DNA from: Methylococcales bacterium
GTDB taxonomy: Bacteria; Pseudomonadota; Gammaproteobacteria; Methylococcales; Methylomonadaceae
Length of the DNA stretch: 20,148 nt
Direction: 5' to 3'
NCBI GenBank assembly: GCA_009692395.1
Contig: SHZG01000016.1
Coordinates: forward strand, 1 to 20,148
The position numbers and the translations under genes are program-made. The notes under the pieces were generated by a model, which searched no databases, was not told the DNA's origin, and saw nothing but the letters and a program-made list of their open reading frames with translations. Below, piece after piece: positions 14,276 to 20,148 of this stretch. The first letter of the stretch is position 1, and every line of letters starts with the position of its first letter.

Positions 14276-15445
14276 GTGAATATCCATGAATACCAAGCTA
14301 AACACTTATTTCAACAATACGCGATTCCTATTCCTGAAGGTCACACTGCTGACACAGCAGAAAAGGCGGAACAAGTCGCTAGCAAGTTAGCGGGTGCAGG
14401 TTGGGTGGTAAAAGCCCAAGTTCATGCAGGCGGTAGAGGCAAAGTTGGCGGGGTAAAATTAGCCAAAAGTTTAGCGGAAGTGGGCGAATTTAGTCGTGAA
14501 CTGTTGGGCAAACGCTTAGTGACTATTCAAACGGATAGTTCAGGTTTACCGATTAACTCACTATTAATCGAAAAAATTTATCCGATTAAACGCGAGTTAT
14601 ATTTAAGTTTAATTCTTGACCGCGCCACAGAACGGGTGATGTTTATCGCCTCTGCCGCAGGTGGCATGGATATTGAGGCCGTTGCCCACGACACCCCTGA
14701 ACAAATTATTGCCGTGCCTGTACACCCAGCCGCAGGTTTGCAATCGTATTCTTGCCGTAAAGTCGCGTACACGCTTGGCTTAAAAGGACAGCAGATTAAA
14801 GCCTTAGAAAAAATCATGTTCGGAATGTATCGTTTATTTTTAGCCAAAGATGCGACACAAATTGAAATCAACCCGTTAATTGAAACCGACAGCGGCGACT
14901 TAATGGCACTGGATGCGAAAATTAATTTTGACGATAACGCCCTTGCTATTCATCCTGATATTTTGGCAATGAAAGACCCTAGCCAAGAAGATGATAAAGA
15001 AAACGAATCGCAAAAATTCGGCTTAAATTACATCACGCTAGAAGGCAACATCGGCTGTATGGTCAATGGCGCAGGTTTGGCAATGGCAACGATGGATTTA
15101 GTTAAACTCAAAGGCGGTGAGCCTGCTAACTTCCTTGATGTTGGCGGTGGTACAAATATCGAAAAAGTCTGTGAAGCCTTTAAACTTATTTTATCAGATG
15201 GTAGCGTCAAAGCCGTGTTGGTCAATATTTTTGGTGGTATAGTGCAGTGTGATGTCATTGCCAAAGGCATACTCGCGGCTATTGAACAAGTTCACGTTAC
15301 CATTCCTGTCGTCGTGCGTTTAGAAGGCACGAATGTCGAACAAGGTAGAGCATTATTAACTAACACAGGGCTTAATTTATACGCGGCAGATGATTTAAAC
15401 CACGCCGCCGAACAAGTCGTCGCATTAGCAAAGGCAGTCGCATGA
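14276..15445 (+). CDS. sucC: Succinyl-CoA synthetase (ADP-forming) beta subunit
   Basis: The 389-residue product is the ATP-grasp beta subunit of succinyl-CoA synthetase, which makes ATP or GTP from succinyl-CoA in the TCA cycle. It starts MNIHEYQAKHLFQQY, has the nucleotide-binding KAQVHAGGRGKVGGVKLAK, IEINPLIET, NIGCMVNGAGLAMATMDLVK, FLDVGGGTN and VLVNIFGGIVQCDVIAKGI. The start is a GTG at 14276 with GAGGAG at 14264-14269, which fixes it. sucD follows with a four-base overlap. The related malate-CoA ligase (mtkA) of serine-cycle methylotrophs is the main alternative; no serine-cycle gene is beside it, so sucC is preferred. sucAB are not adjacent. Confidence 0.92.
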   Translation: MNIHEYQAKHLFQQYAIPIPEGHTADTAEKAEQVASKLAGAGWVVKAQVHAGGRGKVGGVKLAKSLAEVGEFSRELLGKRLVTIQTDSSGLPINSLLIEKIYPIKRELYLSLILDRATERVMFIASAAGGMDIEAVAHDTPEQIIAVPVHPAAGLQSYSCRKVAYTLGLKGQQIKALEKIMFGMYRLFLAKDATQIEINPLIETDSGDLMALDAKINFDDNALAIHPDILAMKDPSQEDDKENESQKFGLNYITLEGNIGCMVNGAGLAMATMDLVKLKGGEPANFLDVGGGTNIEKVCEAFKLILSDGSVKAVLVNIFGGIVQCDVIAKGILAAIEQVHVTIPVVVRLEGTNVEQGRALLTNTGLNLYAADDLNHAAEQVVALAKAVA

Positions 15446-16308
15446 GCATTTTAATTAACAAAGACACCAAAGTCATTTGCCAAGGTTTCACAGGTAAGCA
15501 AGGTACCTTTCATTCTGAACAAGCACTCGCTTACGGTACAAAATTAGTCGGTGGCGTAACACCTGAACGCGGCGGCGAAACCCACGTAGGCTTGCCCGTG
15601 TTTAACACTGTCCAAGATGCCGTGAACACCACTGGCGCGACTGCCAGCGTTATTTATGTGCCGCCGTTTTTTGCCGCTGATGCCATTTTAGAAGCCGTAG
15701 ATGCAGGTATAAAACTCATTGTCTGCATTACCGAAGGCATTCCTACACTGCAAATGCTCAGAGTCAAAGCGGCAATGGCAGGGACTGGTGTATTACTTAT
15801 CGGGCCAAACTGCCCAGGAATCATCACCCCTGATGAATGCAAAATTGGCATCATGCCCGCTAAAATTCACCAAGCGGGTTGTATTGGTATCGTGTCACGC
15901 TCTGGCACACTGACGTATGAATCGGTATTTCAAACCACGCAACAAGGTTTAGGGCAAAGTACCTGTGTCGGTATCGGCGGCGATCCAATACACGGTATGA
16001 ACTTCGTGGATGTACTGAGTCGTTTCCAAGCCGATGAACAAACCAAAGGTATCGTCATGGTGGGTGAAATTGGCGGTGGTGAAGAAGAAGACGCGGCTGA
16101 CTATATTAAAGCCCACGTCACTAAACCTGTGGTAGCGTATATTGCAGGGCAAACTGCTCCCGCAGGCAAACGTATGGGACACGCAGGGGCAATCGTCACA
16201 GGCGGCAAAGGCACAGCCGCAGGTAAAATAGCTGCACTCAAAGCCGCAGGCATTGAAGTGGTTAGCTCACCTACTGAGATTGGTGTTGCCATGAAGGGCT
16301 ATTTATAA
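15442..16308 (+). CDS. sucD: Succinyl-CoA synthetase alpha subunit
   Basis: The 288-residue product is the CoA-binding, phosphohistidine-carrying alpha subunit. It shows ICQGFTGKQGTFHSEQALAY (12-31), GGVTPERGGETHVGLPVFN, CITEGIP, LIGPNCPGIITP (119-130), MPAKIHQAGCIGIVSRSGTL, GIGGDPIHG, MVGEIGG and the active-site His247 in GKRMGHAGAIVTGGKGTA. Its length and residues match E. coli SucD almost throughout. Its ATG overlaps the sucC stop (ATGA), so equal subunit synthesis by translational coupling is likely. A REP-like repeat begins eight bases after the stop. Confidence 0.94.
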   Translation: MSILINKDTKVICQGFTGKQGTFHSEQALAYGTKLVGGVTPERGGETHVGLPVFNTVQDAVNTTGATASVIYVPPFFAADAILEAVDAGIKLIVCITEGIPTLQMLRVKAAMAGTGVLLIGPNCPGIITPDECKIGIMPAKIHQAGCIGIVSRSGTLTYESVFQTTQQGLGQSTCVGIGGDPIHGMNFVDVLSRFQADEQTKGIVMVGEIGGGEEEDAADYIKAHVTKPVVAYIAGQTAPAGKRMGHAGAIVTGGKGTAAGKIAALKAAGIEVVSSPTEIGVAMKGYL

Positions 16309-16315
16309 ACTCTAT

Positions 16316-16393
16316 GTAGGTCGGGTTAGCGATAGCGTAACCCGACAAACCGAGCATTTAATGTTGGGTTACGCTCACGCTAACCCAACCTAC
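16316..16393. repeat. REP-like double palindrome
   Basis: Two imperfect hairpins lie in tandem: one from TCGGGTTAGCG to CGTAACCCGA and one from TTGGGTTACGC to GCTAACCCAA. The outer arms GTAGG (16316) and CCTAC (16389) also pair, so the whole can form one cruciform. Extragenic palindromes with this GGGTTAGCG/CGTAACCC core are common in gammaproteobacterial genomes and are often moved by a TnpA-REP (RAYT) transposase. It follows sucD directly and may stabilise or end its transcript. Confidence 0.85.
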
Positions 16394-16411
16394 TACTACA
16401 CAGAAACACTC

Positions 16412-17023
16412 ATGAACGAAATAAACCAACTAATTCAAAACTACGGTGACTGGATTTACCTAATCGCTTTTTTCTGGGCGGCTTTGGAAGGCGAAACCTT
16501 TGTTATTTTTGCAGGGCTTGCCGCTCAACGTGGTTATTTAAACATTTACGAACTCATTGTTGCCGTCGGCTTAGGTAGCTTACTGGGTGATCAAATTTGT
16601 TTCTGGCTGGGGCGCCTGCACGGTGCGCGGGTACTGCATCATTTCCCTAAACTAGAATCAGGTGTAGACCTCGCTATTATTTGGCTGGAAAAACACTCTG
16701 TTGGCTTTATTCTCTCCTATCGCTTCATGTATGGCATACGCAATGTCAGCAGTATCGCTATTGGCATGAGCCATCTAACATGGCAAAAATTCGCTTTCTG
16801 GAATGCCATTGCCGCGTTTGTATGGGCAGTGGCGTTTTCTAATGTCGGTTATGCGTTTGGTGGTTTAGTGGCGAATGTACCAGAAGGTGAAGACGCAATT
16901 GCCTCAGGCATACACCAAGTCATGCTCATCGTATTGGGTTTGTTTGTACTGGTGATGGGCTTTCGTGTTATCAGTTCTCGCTTACACAAACGCCATGCAA
17001 AACAAACACTTGATAAATTATAA
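16412..17023 (+). CDS. DedA-family membrane protein
   Basis: From the ATG at 16412 the product is 203 residues with about five hydrophobic segments. It has the DedA (SNARE-associated/VTT) signatures: an acidic re-entrant segment ALEGETFVIFAGLAAQRGY (24-42), GLGSLLGDQICFWLGR (53-68), SYRFMYGIRNVSSIAIGMSH, and AFVWAVAFSNVGYAFGG. DedA proteins help recycle undecaprenyl phosphate or phospholipids across the inner membrane and affect proton-motive force and envelope integrity. A longer frame starts at 16361 inside the REP-like repeat and is rejected. No good ribosome binding site precedes either start. lgt follows after 34 bases. Confidence 0.9.
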   Translation: MNEINQLIQNYGDWIYLIAFFWAALEGETFVIFAGLAAQRGYLNIYELIVAVGLGSLLGDQICFWLGRLHGARVLHHFPKLESGVDLAIIWLEKHSVGFILSYRFMYGIRNVSSIAIGMSHLTWQKFAFWNAIAAFVWAVAFSNVGYAFGGLVANVPEGEDAIASGIHQVMLIVLGLFVLVMGFRVISSRLHKRHAKQTLDKL

Positions 17024-17057
17024 TCACCCCGTTTTATCTCTTAAATAACAACATCTC

Positions 17058-17846
17058 ATGCTAAGTTATCCCAATATAGACCCTGTACTTATCGCCCTAG
17101 GTCCTGTCAAAATTCACTGGTACGGCATCATGTACCTCATCGGTTTCGCTGCCGTCTGGTTTTTGGGGCAGCGTCGTGCCGCACAGCCTTGGTCAGTCAT
17201 TAAACCCGAAGCTATCGAAGATTTAGTCACTTATGGCGCGGTCGGTGTCATACTCGGTGGTCGCTTAGGTTACATCTTGTTTTATAACTTTGGCGCGTTT
17301 ATCGACAACCCGCTACTGCTATTTAAAATCTGGCAAGGTGGAATGTCGTTTCATGGTGGAATGCTGGGTGTGTTTGTTGCTATGTGGTTATTTGCTAAAA
17401 AACAAAACTGCACCCTATTCCAACTCACCGATATTATTGCCCCAATCGCGCCGATTGGTTTAGGTGCGGGACGTATCGGTAATTTCATTAACTCTGAACT
17501 CTGGGGCAGACCGACGGATGCACCGTGGGCAATGGTGTTTCCAAATGGTGGCGCGTTAGCGCGGCATCCATCACAACTGTATGAAGCCTTTTTAGAAGGT
17601 TTCGTCTTGTTTGTAGTCCTATGGATTTATACCAACAAACCCAGACCCACAATGGCAGCAACTGGTTTATCTGTTTTACTGTATGGCTGCTTCCGCTTTT
17701 TTATCGAATTCTTCCGTGTACCCGATGCACACCTAGGTTATCTAGCACTTGATTGGCTGACAATGGGACAAATCTTATCCACCCCGATGATAATCATCGG
17801 TGGCTTATTAATTTATTTCGCTTACCATAAAGAGGCACACGCTTAA
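17058..17846 (+). CDS. lgt: Prolipoprotein diacylglyceryl transferase
   Basis: Lgt transfers diacylglycerol from phosphatidylglycerol to the lipobox cysteine of prolipoproteins, the first step of lipoprotein maturation. The 262-residue product has seven predicted membrane helices and the signatures HWYGIMYLIGF, GGRLGYILFYN (67-77), GGMSFHGGMLGV with the essential His99, the Lgt signature GAGRIGNFINSELWGRPT (136-153) with Arg139, and RHPSQLYEA. The stop shares its last base with the thyA ATG (TAATG), the same lgt-thyA order as in E. coli. It would process the lipoproteins encoded in this window. Confidence 0.96.
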   Translation: MLSYPNIDPVLIALGPVKIHWYGIMYLIGFAAVWFLGQRRAAQPWSVIKPEAIEDLVTYGAVGVILGGRLGYILFYNFGAFIDNPLLLFKIWQGGMSFHGGMLGVFVAMWLFAKKQNCTLFQLTDIIAPIAPIGLGAGRIGNFINSELWGRPTDAPWAMVFPNGGALARHPSQLYEAFLEGFVLFVVLWIYTNKPRPTMAATGLSVLLYGCFRFFIEFFRVPDAHLGYLALDWLTMGQILSTPMIIIGGLLIYFAYHKEAHA

Positions 17847-18682
17847 TGGCTGCCCATTATCTCAACCTGTTACATGATATCCTCACTAACGGCGTACAAA
17901 AAGGCGACCGTACAGGCACAGGTACATTATCGGTCTTTGGGCGGCTATATCGTCATGATTTAAGCGTGGGGTTTCCATTACTCACCACCAAAAAACTACA
18001 CATCAAATCCATTCTGCATGAACTGTTATGGTTTTTACAAGGTGGCACTAACACCCGTTATCTCAATGACAACGGCGTAACAATTTGGGACGAATGGGCA
18101 ACTGACACAGGTGATTTAGGACCAATTTATGGCGCACAATGGCGAGCATGGCGCGGTGAAAATGGTCAAATTATCGACCAAGTGGCTGAATTAATCGTGG
18201 GTATAAAAGCCAATCCCAACAGCCGCCGCCATATTATCAACGCGTGGCACGTTAGCTATTTACCCGATGAACGTAAAACCGCCGCTGAAAACATCGCCGC
18301 AGGTAAAATGGCACTTGCGCCTTGCCATGTCATGTATCAATTCTGGGTAGCAAATGGCAAACTCAGTTGTATGCTCACACAACGCTCTGCGGATTGCTTT
18401 CTAGGCGTACCCTACAACATGGCATCGCTCGCCTTCCTAACTCACATCGTCGCCCAACAATGCGACTTACAAGTTGGCGACATCGTTCATAGCTTCGGTG
18501 ATTTACACCTGTACAATAATCACCTAGAGCAAGCCAAACTGCAACTATTACGCACTCCACGCCTCTTACCCACCCTAGTCATAAATCGTAAACCCGCTTC
18601 TATTTTTGACTATCAATTTGAAGACTTTACTATTGTCGGCTATGACCCACACGCGCCAATAGCTGCCGCAATTTCAATTTAA
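17846..18682 (+). CDS. thyA: Thymidylate synthase
   Basis: ThyA makes dTMP from dUMP using methylene-tetrahydrofolate. The 278-residue product has GDRTGTGTLSVFG, LHELLWFLQGGTN (58-70), the phosphate-binding Arg127-Arg128 (SRRHIINAWHV), the catalytic Cys160 (LAPCHVMYQFWV), CMLTQRSADCFLGVPYN and HSFGDLHLYNNH. Compared with the 264-residue E. coli enzyme it has an extra segment of about a dozen residues just before the catalytic loop (roughly 140-154), which occurs in some ThyA sequences. It is translationally coupled to lgt. A hairpin follows 40 bases downstream. Confidence 0.97.
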   Translation: MAAHYLNLLHDILTNGVQKGDRTGTGTLSVFGRLYRHDLSVGFPLLTTKKLHIKSILHELLWFLQGGTNTRYLNDNGVTIWDEWATDTGDLGPIYGAQWRAWRGENGQIIDQVAELIVGIKANPNSRRHIINAWHVSYLPDERKTAAENIAAGKMALAPCHVMYQFWVANGKLSCMLTQRSADCFLGVPYNMASLAFLTHIVAQQCDLQVGDIVHSFGDLHLYNNHLEQAKLQLLRTPRLLPTLVINRKPASIFDYQFEDFTIVGYDPHAPIAAAISI

Positions 18683-18723
18683 TTACTCGATATTACACAC
18701 GACTAATAAATCATCCACGCACA

Positions 18724-18752
18724 GCACGAAAATAAGAGTTTATTTTTCGTGC
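18724..18752 (+). terminator. Hairpin downstream of thyA
   Basis: GCACGAAAATAA and TTATTTTTCGTGC pair with a four-base loop and one extra T. It lies 42 bases past the thyA stop and probably ends the dedA-lgt-thyA transcript, though the U-run is inside the stem instead of after it. Confidence 0.55.
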
Positions 18753-18801
18753 CTTGCCTGCGTTACTGATTAACGTTCATCACTTAGCCAGCAATTTCAT
18801 A

Positions 18802-18807
18802 TATAAT
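18802..18807 (+). promoter_or_regulatory. Candidate -10 box for the ispA-dxs transcript
   Basis: A perfect TATAAT in the AT-rich stretch ahead of the broken xseB, without a good -35 at the right distance. It would give a leader of about 180 bases including the xseB remnant. Confidence 0.35.
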
Positions 18808-18880
18808 GGCACGCTTTAAAGCGTCATAATTCCCCCAGAAATCTTATTCATAATGCCGAGACTTTATTTGAAGTCATAAG

Positions 18881-19000
18881 CGCGGTGTGTGAATTTAACG
18901 CGCACTTGTCAAAGAGCGTCTGCAAGATGCAGAACAGAAAGTTCAAATTTTATTAGAGAAAAACGGCAACCTATCCTTGGAGTCATTTACCGATGAGTAA
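18881..19000 (+). pseudogene. xseB: Decayed exonuclease VII small subunit (xseB), two frameshifts and no recognisable N-terminus
   Basis: The last 29 codons read ERLQDAEQKVQILL and onward to SLESFTDE, ending at a TAA at 18998-19000 that overlaps the ispA start, as in intact xseB-ispA pairs. Just upstream, CGC GGT GTG (18881-18889) gives RGV; skipping two bases (TG, 18890-18891) gives NLTRTCQ; skipping one more A (18913) rejoins the ERLQDAEQ frame. The rebuilt core then aligns residue for residue with E. coli XseB from RGV to AEQ. In the actual sequence the frame has stops at 18890-18892 and 18896-18898. The N-terminal helix of the small subunit is not recognisable; 18806-18880 may hold scraps (an ATG at 18806). 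Both indels are at a TG repeat and an A-run, so sequencing error should be excluded, but the missing N-terminus is harder to explain that way. Confidence 0.75.
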
Positions 19001-19889
19001 TGCGTTAAAAGAATACCTGACAATTTGTCAATCCCGCGTTGAGCAAGCCTTAGAAGCCCGTTTGCCGCCTGCCCATATTTTGCCCAGAAAACTGCATCAA
19101 GCGATGCGTTACAGTACCTTGGATGGCGGTAAACGGATGCGTCCGATGCTGACTTACTGCACGGGTAATGTGTTGGGCATTGCACCCGAAGCCTTGGATG
19201 GCGTGGCGTGTGCGGTTGAGTTTATTCATGTGTATTCGTTGATTCATGATGATTTACCTGCGATGGATGATGATGATTTACGACGCGGTAAAGCGACCTG
19301 TCATAAACAATTTGATGAAGCGACGGCAATTTTGACAGGTGATGCGTTGCAAGCCTTAGCATTTGAAATTCTAGCGCATGATGGCAGTATCAATGCTTCG
19401 CCCGAAGCGCGGTTAAAAATGATTACCACTTTGGCTAAAGCCAGCGGTTCACAAGGCATGGTCGGCGGTCAGGCGATTGATTTAGAATCGGTCGGCACAA
19501 AACTGAGTTTGCCAGAATTAGAAAATATGCACATTCATAAAACAGGTGCGTTAATTCGTGCCAGTGTGATGATGGCGACCTTAGCAAAACCCGATTTAGC
19601 CCTGATGATTGCCAGTAAATTGGATCATTATGCAAAATGTATCGGCTTGTCATTTCAAGTTAAAGATGACATTCTCGATGAAGAAAGCGACACCGCGACG
19701 CTGGGCAAAACCCAAGGCAAAGATAAAGATAACGATAAACCCACCTACCCTGCACTATTGGGTTTAGCAGGTGCAAAACAAAAAGCCCAAGAATTACATG
19801 AGAACGCATTGGAAAGTTTGAGTATTTTTGGTGCAGAAGCGGATTTATTACGCGATTTGTCGTTGTATATTATTCAACGTGACCACTAA
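18993..19889 (+). CDS. ispA: (2E,6E)-farnesyl diphosphate synthase
   Basis: IspA condenses dimethylallyl diphosphate with two isopentenyl diphosphates to make farnesyl diphosphate, the precursor of undecaprenyl phosphate and quinone side chains. The 298-residue product has GGKRMRPML, the first aspartate-rich motif in HDDLPAMDDDDLRRGK (D86 D87 and D92-D95), GDALQALAFE, GGQAIDLESVG, HKTGALI and the second motif DDILD (225-229) in FQVKDDILDEESDT. Lengths and motifs are canonical. The ATG overlaps the vestigial xseB stop and GGAG lies at 18979-18982. dxs follows 71 bases later. With xseB broken, the gene probably depends on a promoter in the 18683-18880 gap; TATAAT at 18802-18807 is a candidate -10. 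Confidence 0.95.
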   Translation: MSNALKEYLTICQSRVEQALEARLPPAHILPRKLHQAMRYSTLDGGKRMRPMLTYCTGNVLGIAPEALDGVACAVEFIHVYSLIHDDLPAMDDDDLRRGKATCHKQFDEATAILTGDALQALAFEILAHDGSINASPEARLKMITTLAKASGSQGMVGGQAIDLESVGTKLSLPELENMHIHKTGALIRASVMMATLAKPDLALMIASKLDHYAKCIGLSFQVKDDILDEESDTATLGKTQGKDKDNDKPTYPALLGLAGAKQKAQELHENALESLSIFGAEADLLRDLSLYIIQRDH

Positions 19890-19960
19890 TAACCGACTTG
19901 ATTACTCTGGATTAATCTGGATAATTAACGCATTGTGCCGACTCAAGGAACGCTTTTTAA

Positions 19961-20148
19961 ATGAATAAATCAGGTAGTTATCCGCTTTTAGATACCATCA
20001 ACACGCCCGCCGATGTGCGCAAATTGCGTAAAAACCAACTCAAGCCGTTAGCGAAAGAACTGCGCGAGTTTTTAACGCAATCGGTGAGCGTGTCGGGCGG
20101 ACATTTTTCGGCAGGGTTGGGGACGGTGGAACTCACTGTCGCGCTGCA
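19961..20148 (+). CDS. dxs: 1-deoxy-D-xylulose-5-phosphate synthase, N-terminal part
   Basis: The frame from the ATG at 19961 runs off the right edge after 62 codons. It reads YPLLDTINTPADVRKL, LKPLAKELREFL and SGGHFSAGLGTVELTVAL, the standard DXS N-terminus including the conserved SGGH-x-(S/A)-x-x-L-G-x-VELT thiamine-diphosphate region. DXS catalyses the first step of the non-mevalonate isoprenoid pathway from pyruvate and glyceraldehyde 3-phosphate. It follows ispA in the common ispA-dxs order; AAGGAA at 19945-19950 may serve as a distant ribosome binding site. Confidence 0.95.
   Translation, partial: MNKSGSYPLLDTINTPADVRKLRKNQLKPLAKELREFLTQSVSVSGGHFSAGLGTVELTVAL

Noticed and set aside
14276..16308. 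Malate-CoA ligase (mtkAB)
   Set aside because: The motifs fit both, but no serine-cycle gene is nearby and the match to SucCD is close throughout.
16361..16411. Longer start for the DedA gene
   Set aside because: It begins inside the REP-like palindrome and adds 17 non-conserved residues.

Overview
The window reads as ordinary chromosome of an AT-leaning gammaproteobacterium. Support comes from the msrP-msrQ pair, the ffs-dnaX-ybaB block, a pilS-pilR pair, sucC-sucD, lgt-thyA in the E. coli order, and ispA followed by dxs. Dispersed palindromes and the small secreted proteins would fit a methanotroph-like (Methylococcales) or Thiotrichales genome; that placement is inference, since no diagnostic methane or sulfur gene is present.

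Layout. 1-453: the 5' end of an IS630-type transposase gene (minus strand) abuts a DsrE-like gene that seems to have lost its start. 474-2062: msrP-msrQ, periplasmic methionine sulfoxide repair. 2059-4467 (minus): 4.5S RNA, dnaX, ybaB and a HIT-family hydrolase. 4653-6972 (minus): a three-gene envelope cluster (CopC-like protein, lipoprotein with a C-terminal helix, HupE/UreJ-like membrane protein) lying between two related palindromic repeats. 6988-7160: a 173-bp MITE-like element with 14-bp terminal inverted repeats and a 5-bp direct flank, inserted at the stop codon of the next gene. 7160-8362 (minus): a six-Asp-box lipoprotein with an unusual CSCC/GCPH cysteine-histidine set. 8496-9266: a secreted formylglycine-generating-enzyme-like protein lacking both catalytic cysteines. 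9467-10406: two paralogous small secreted helical proteins with similar extended -10 promoters. 10713-11165: a membrane-anchored protein of unknown function.

11162-14169 (minus): pilS-pilR, a sigma-54-type two-component system. 14276-16308: sucC-sucD (succinyl-CoA synthetase). 16316-16393: a REP-like double palindrome. 16412-18682: DedA protein, lgt and thyA. 18881-19000: a decayed xseB (exonuclease VII small subunit) with two frame-breaking insertions and no recognisable N-terminus. 18993 to end: ispA and the start of dxs, the isoprenoid pair that normally follows xseB.

I see no phage, CRISPR or clearly new defence system. The points most worth a second look are the broken xseB, the MITE-like element, the possible copper cluster with its cysteine-bearing beta-propeller lipoprotein, the cysteine-less FGE homologue, and the pair of secreted helical paralogues.
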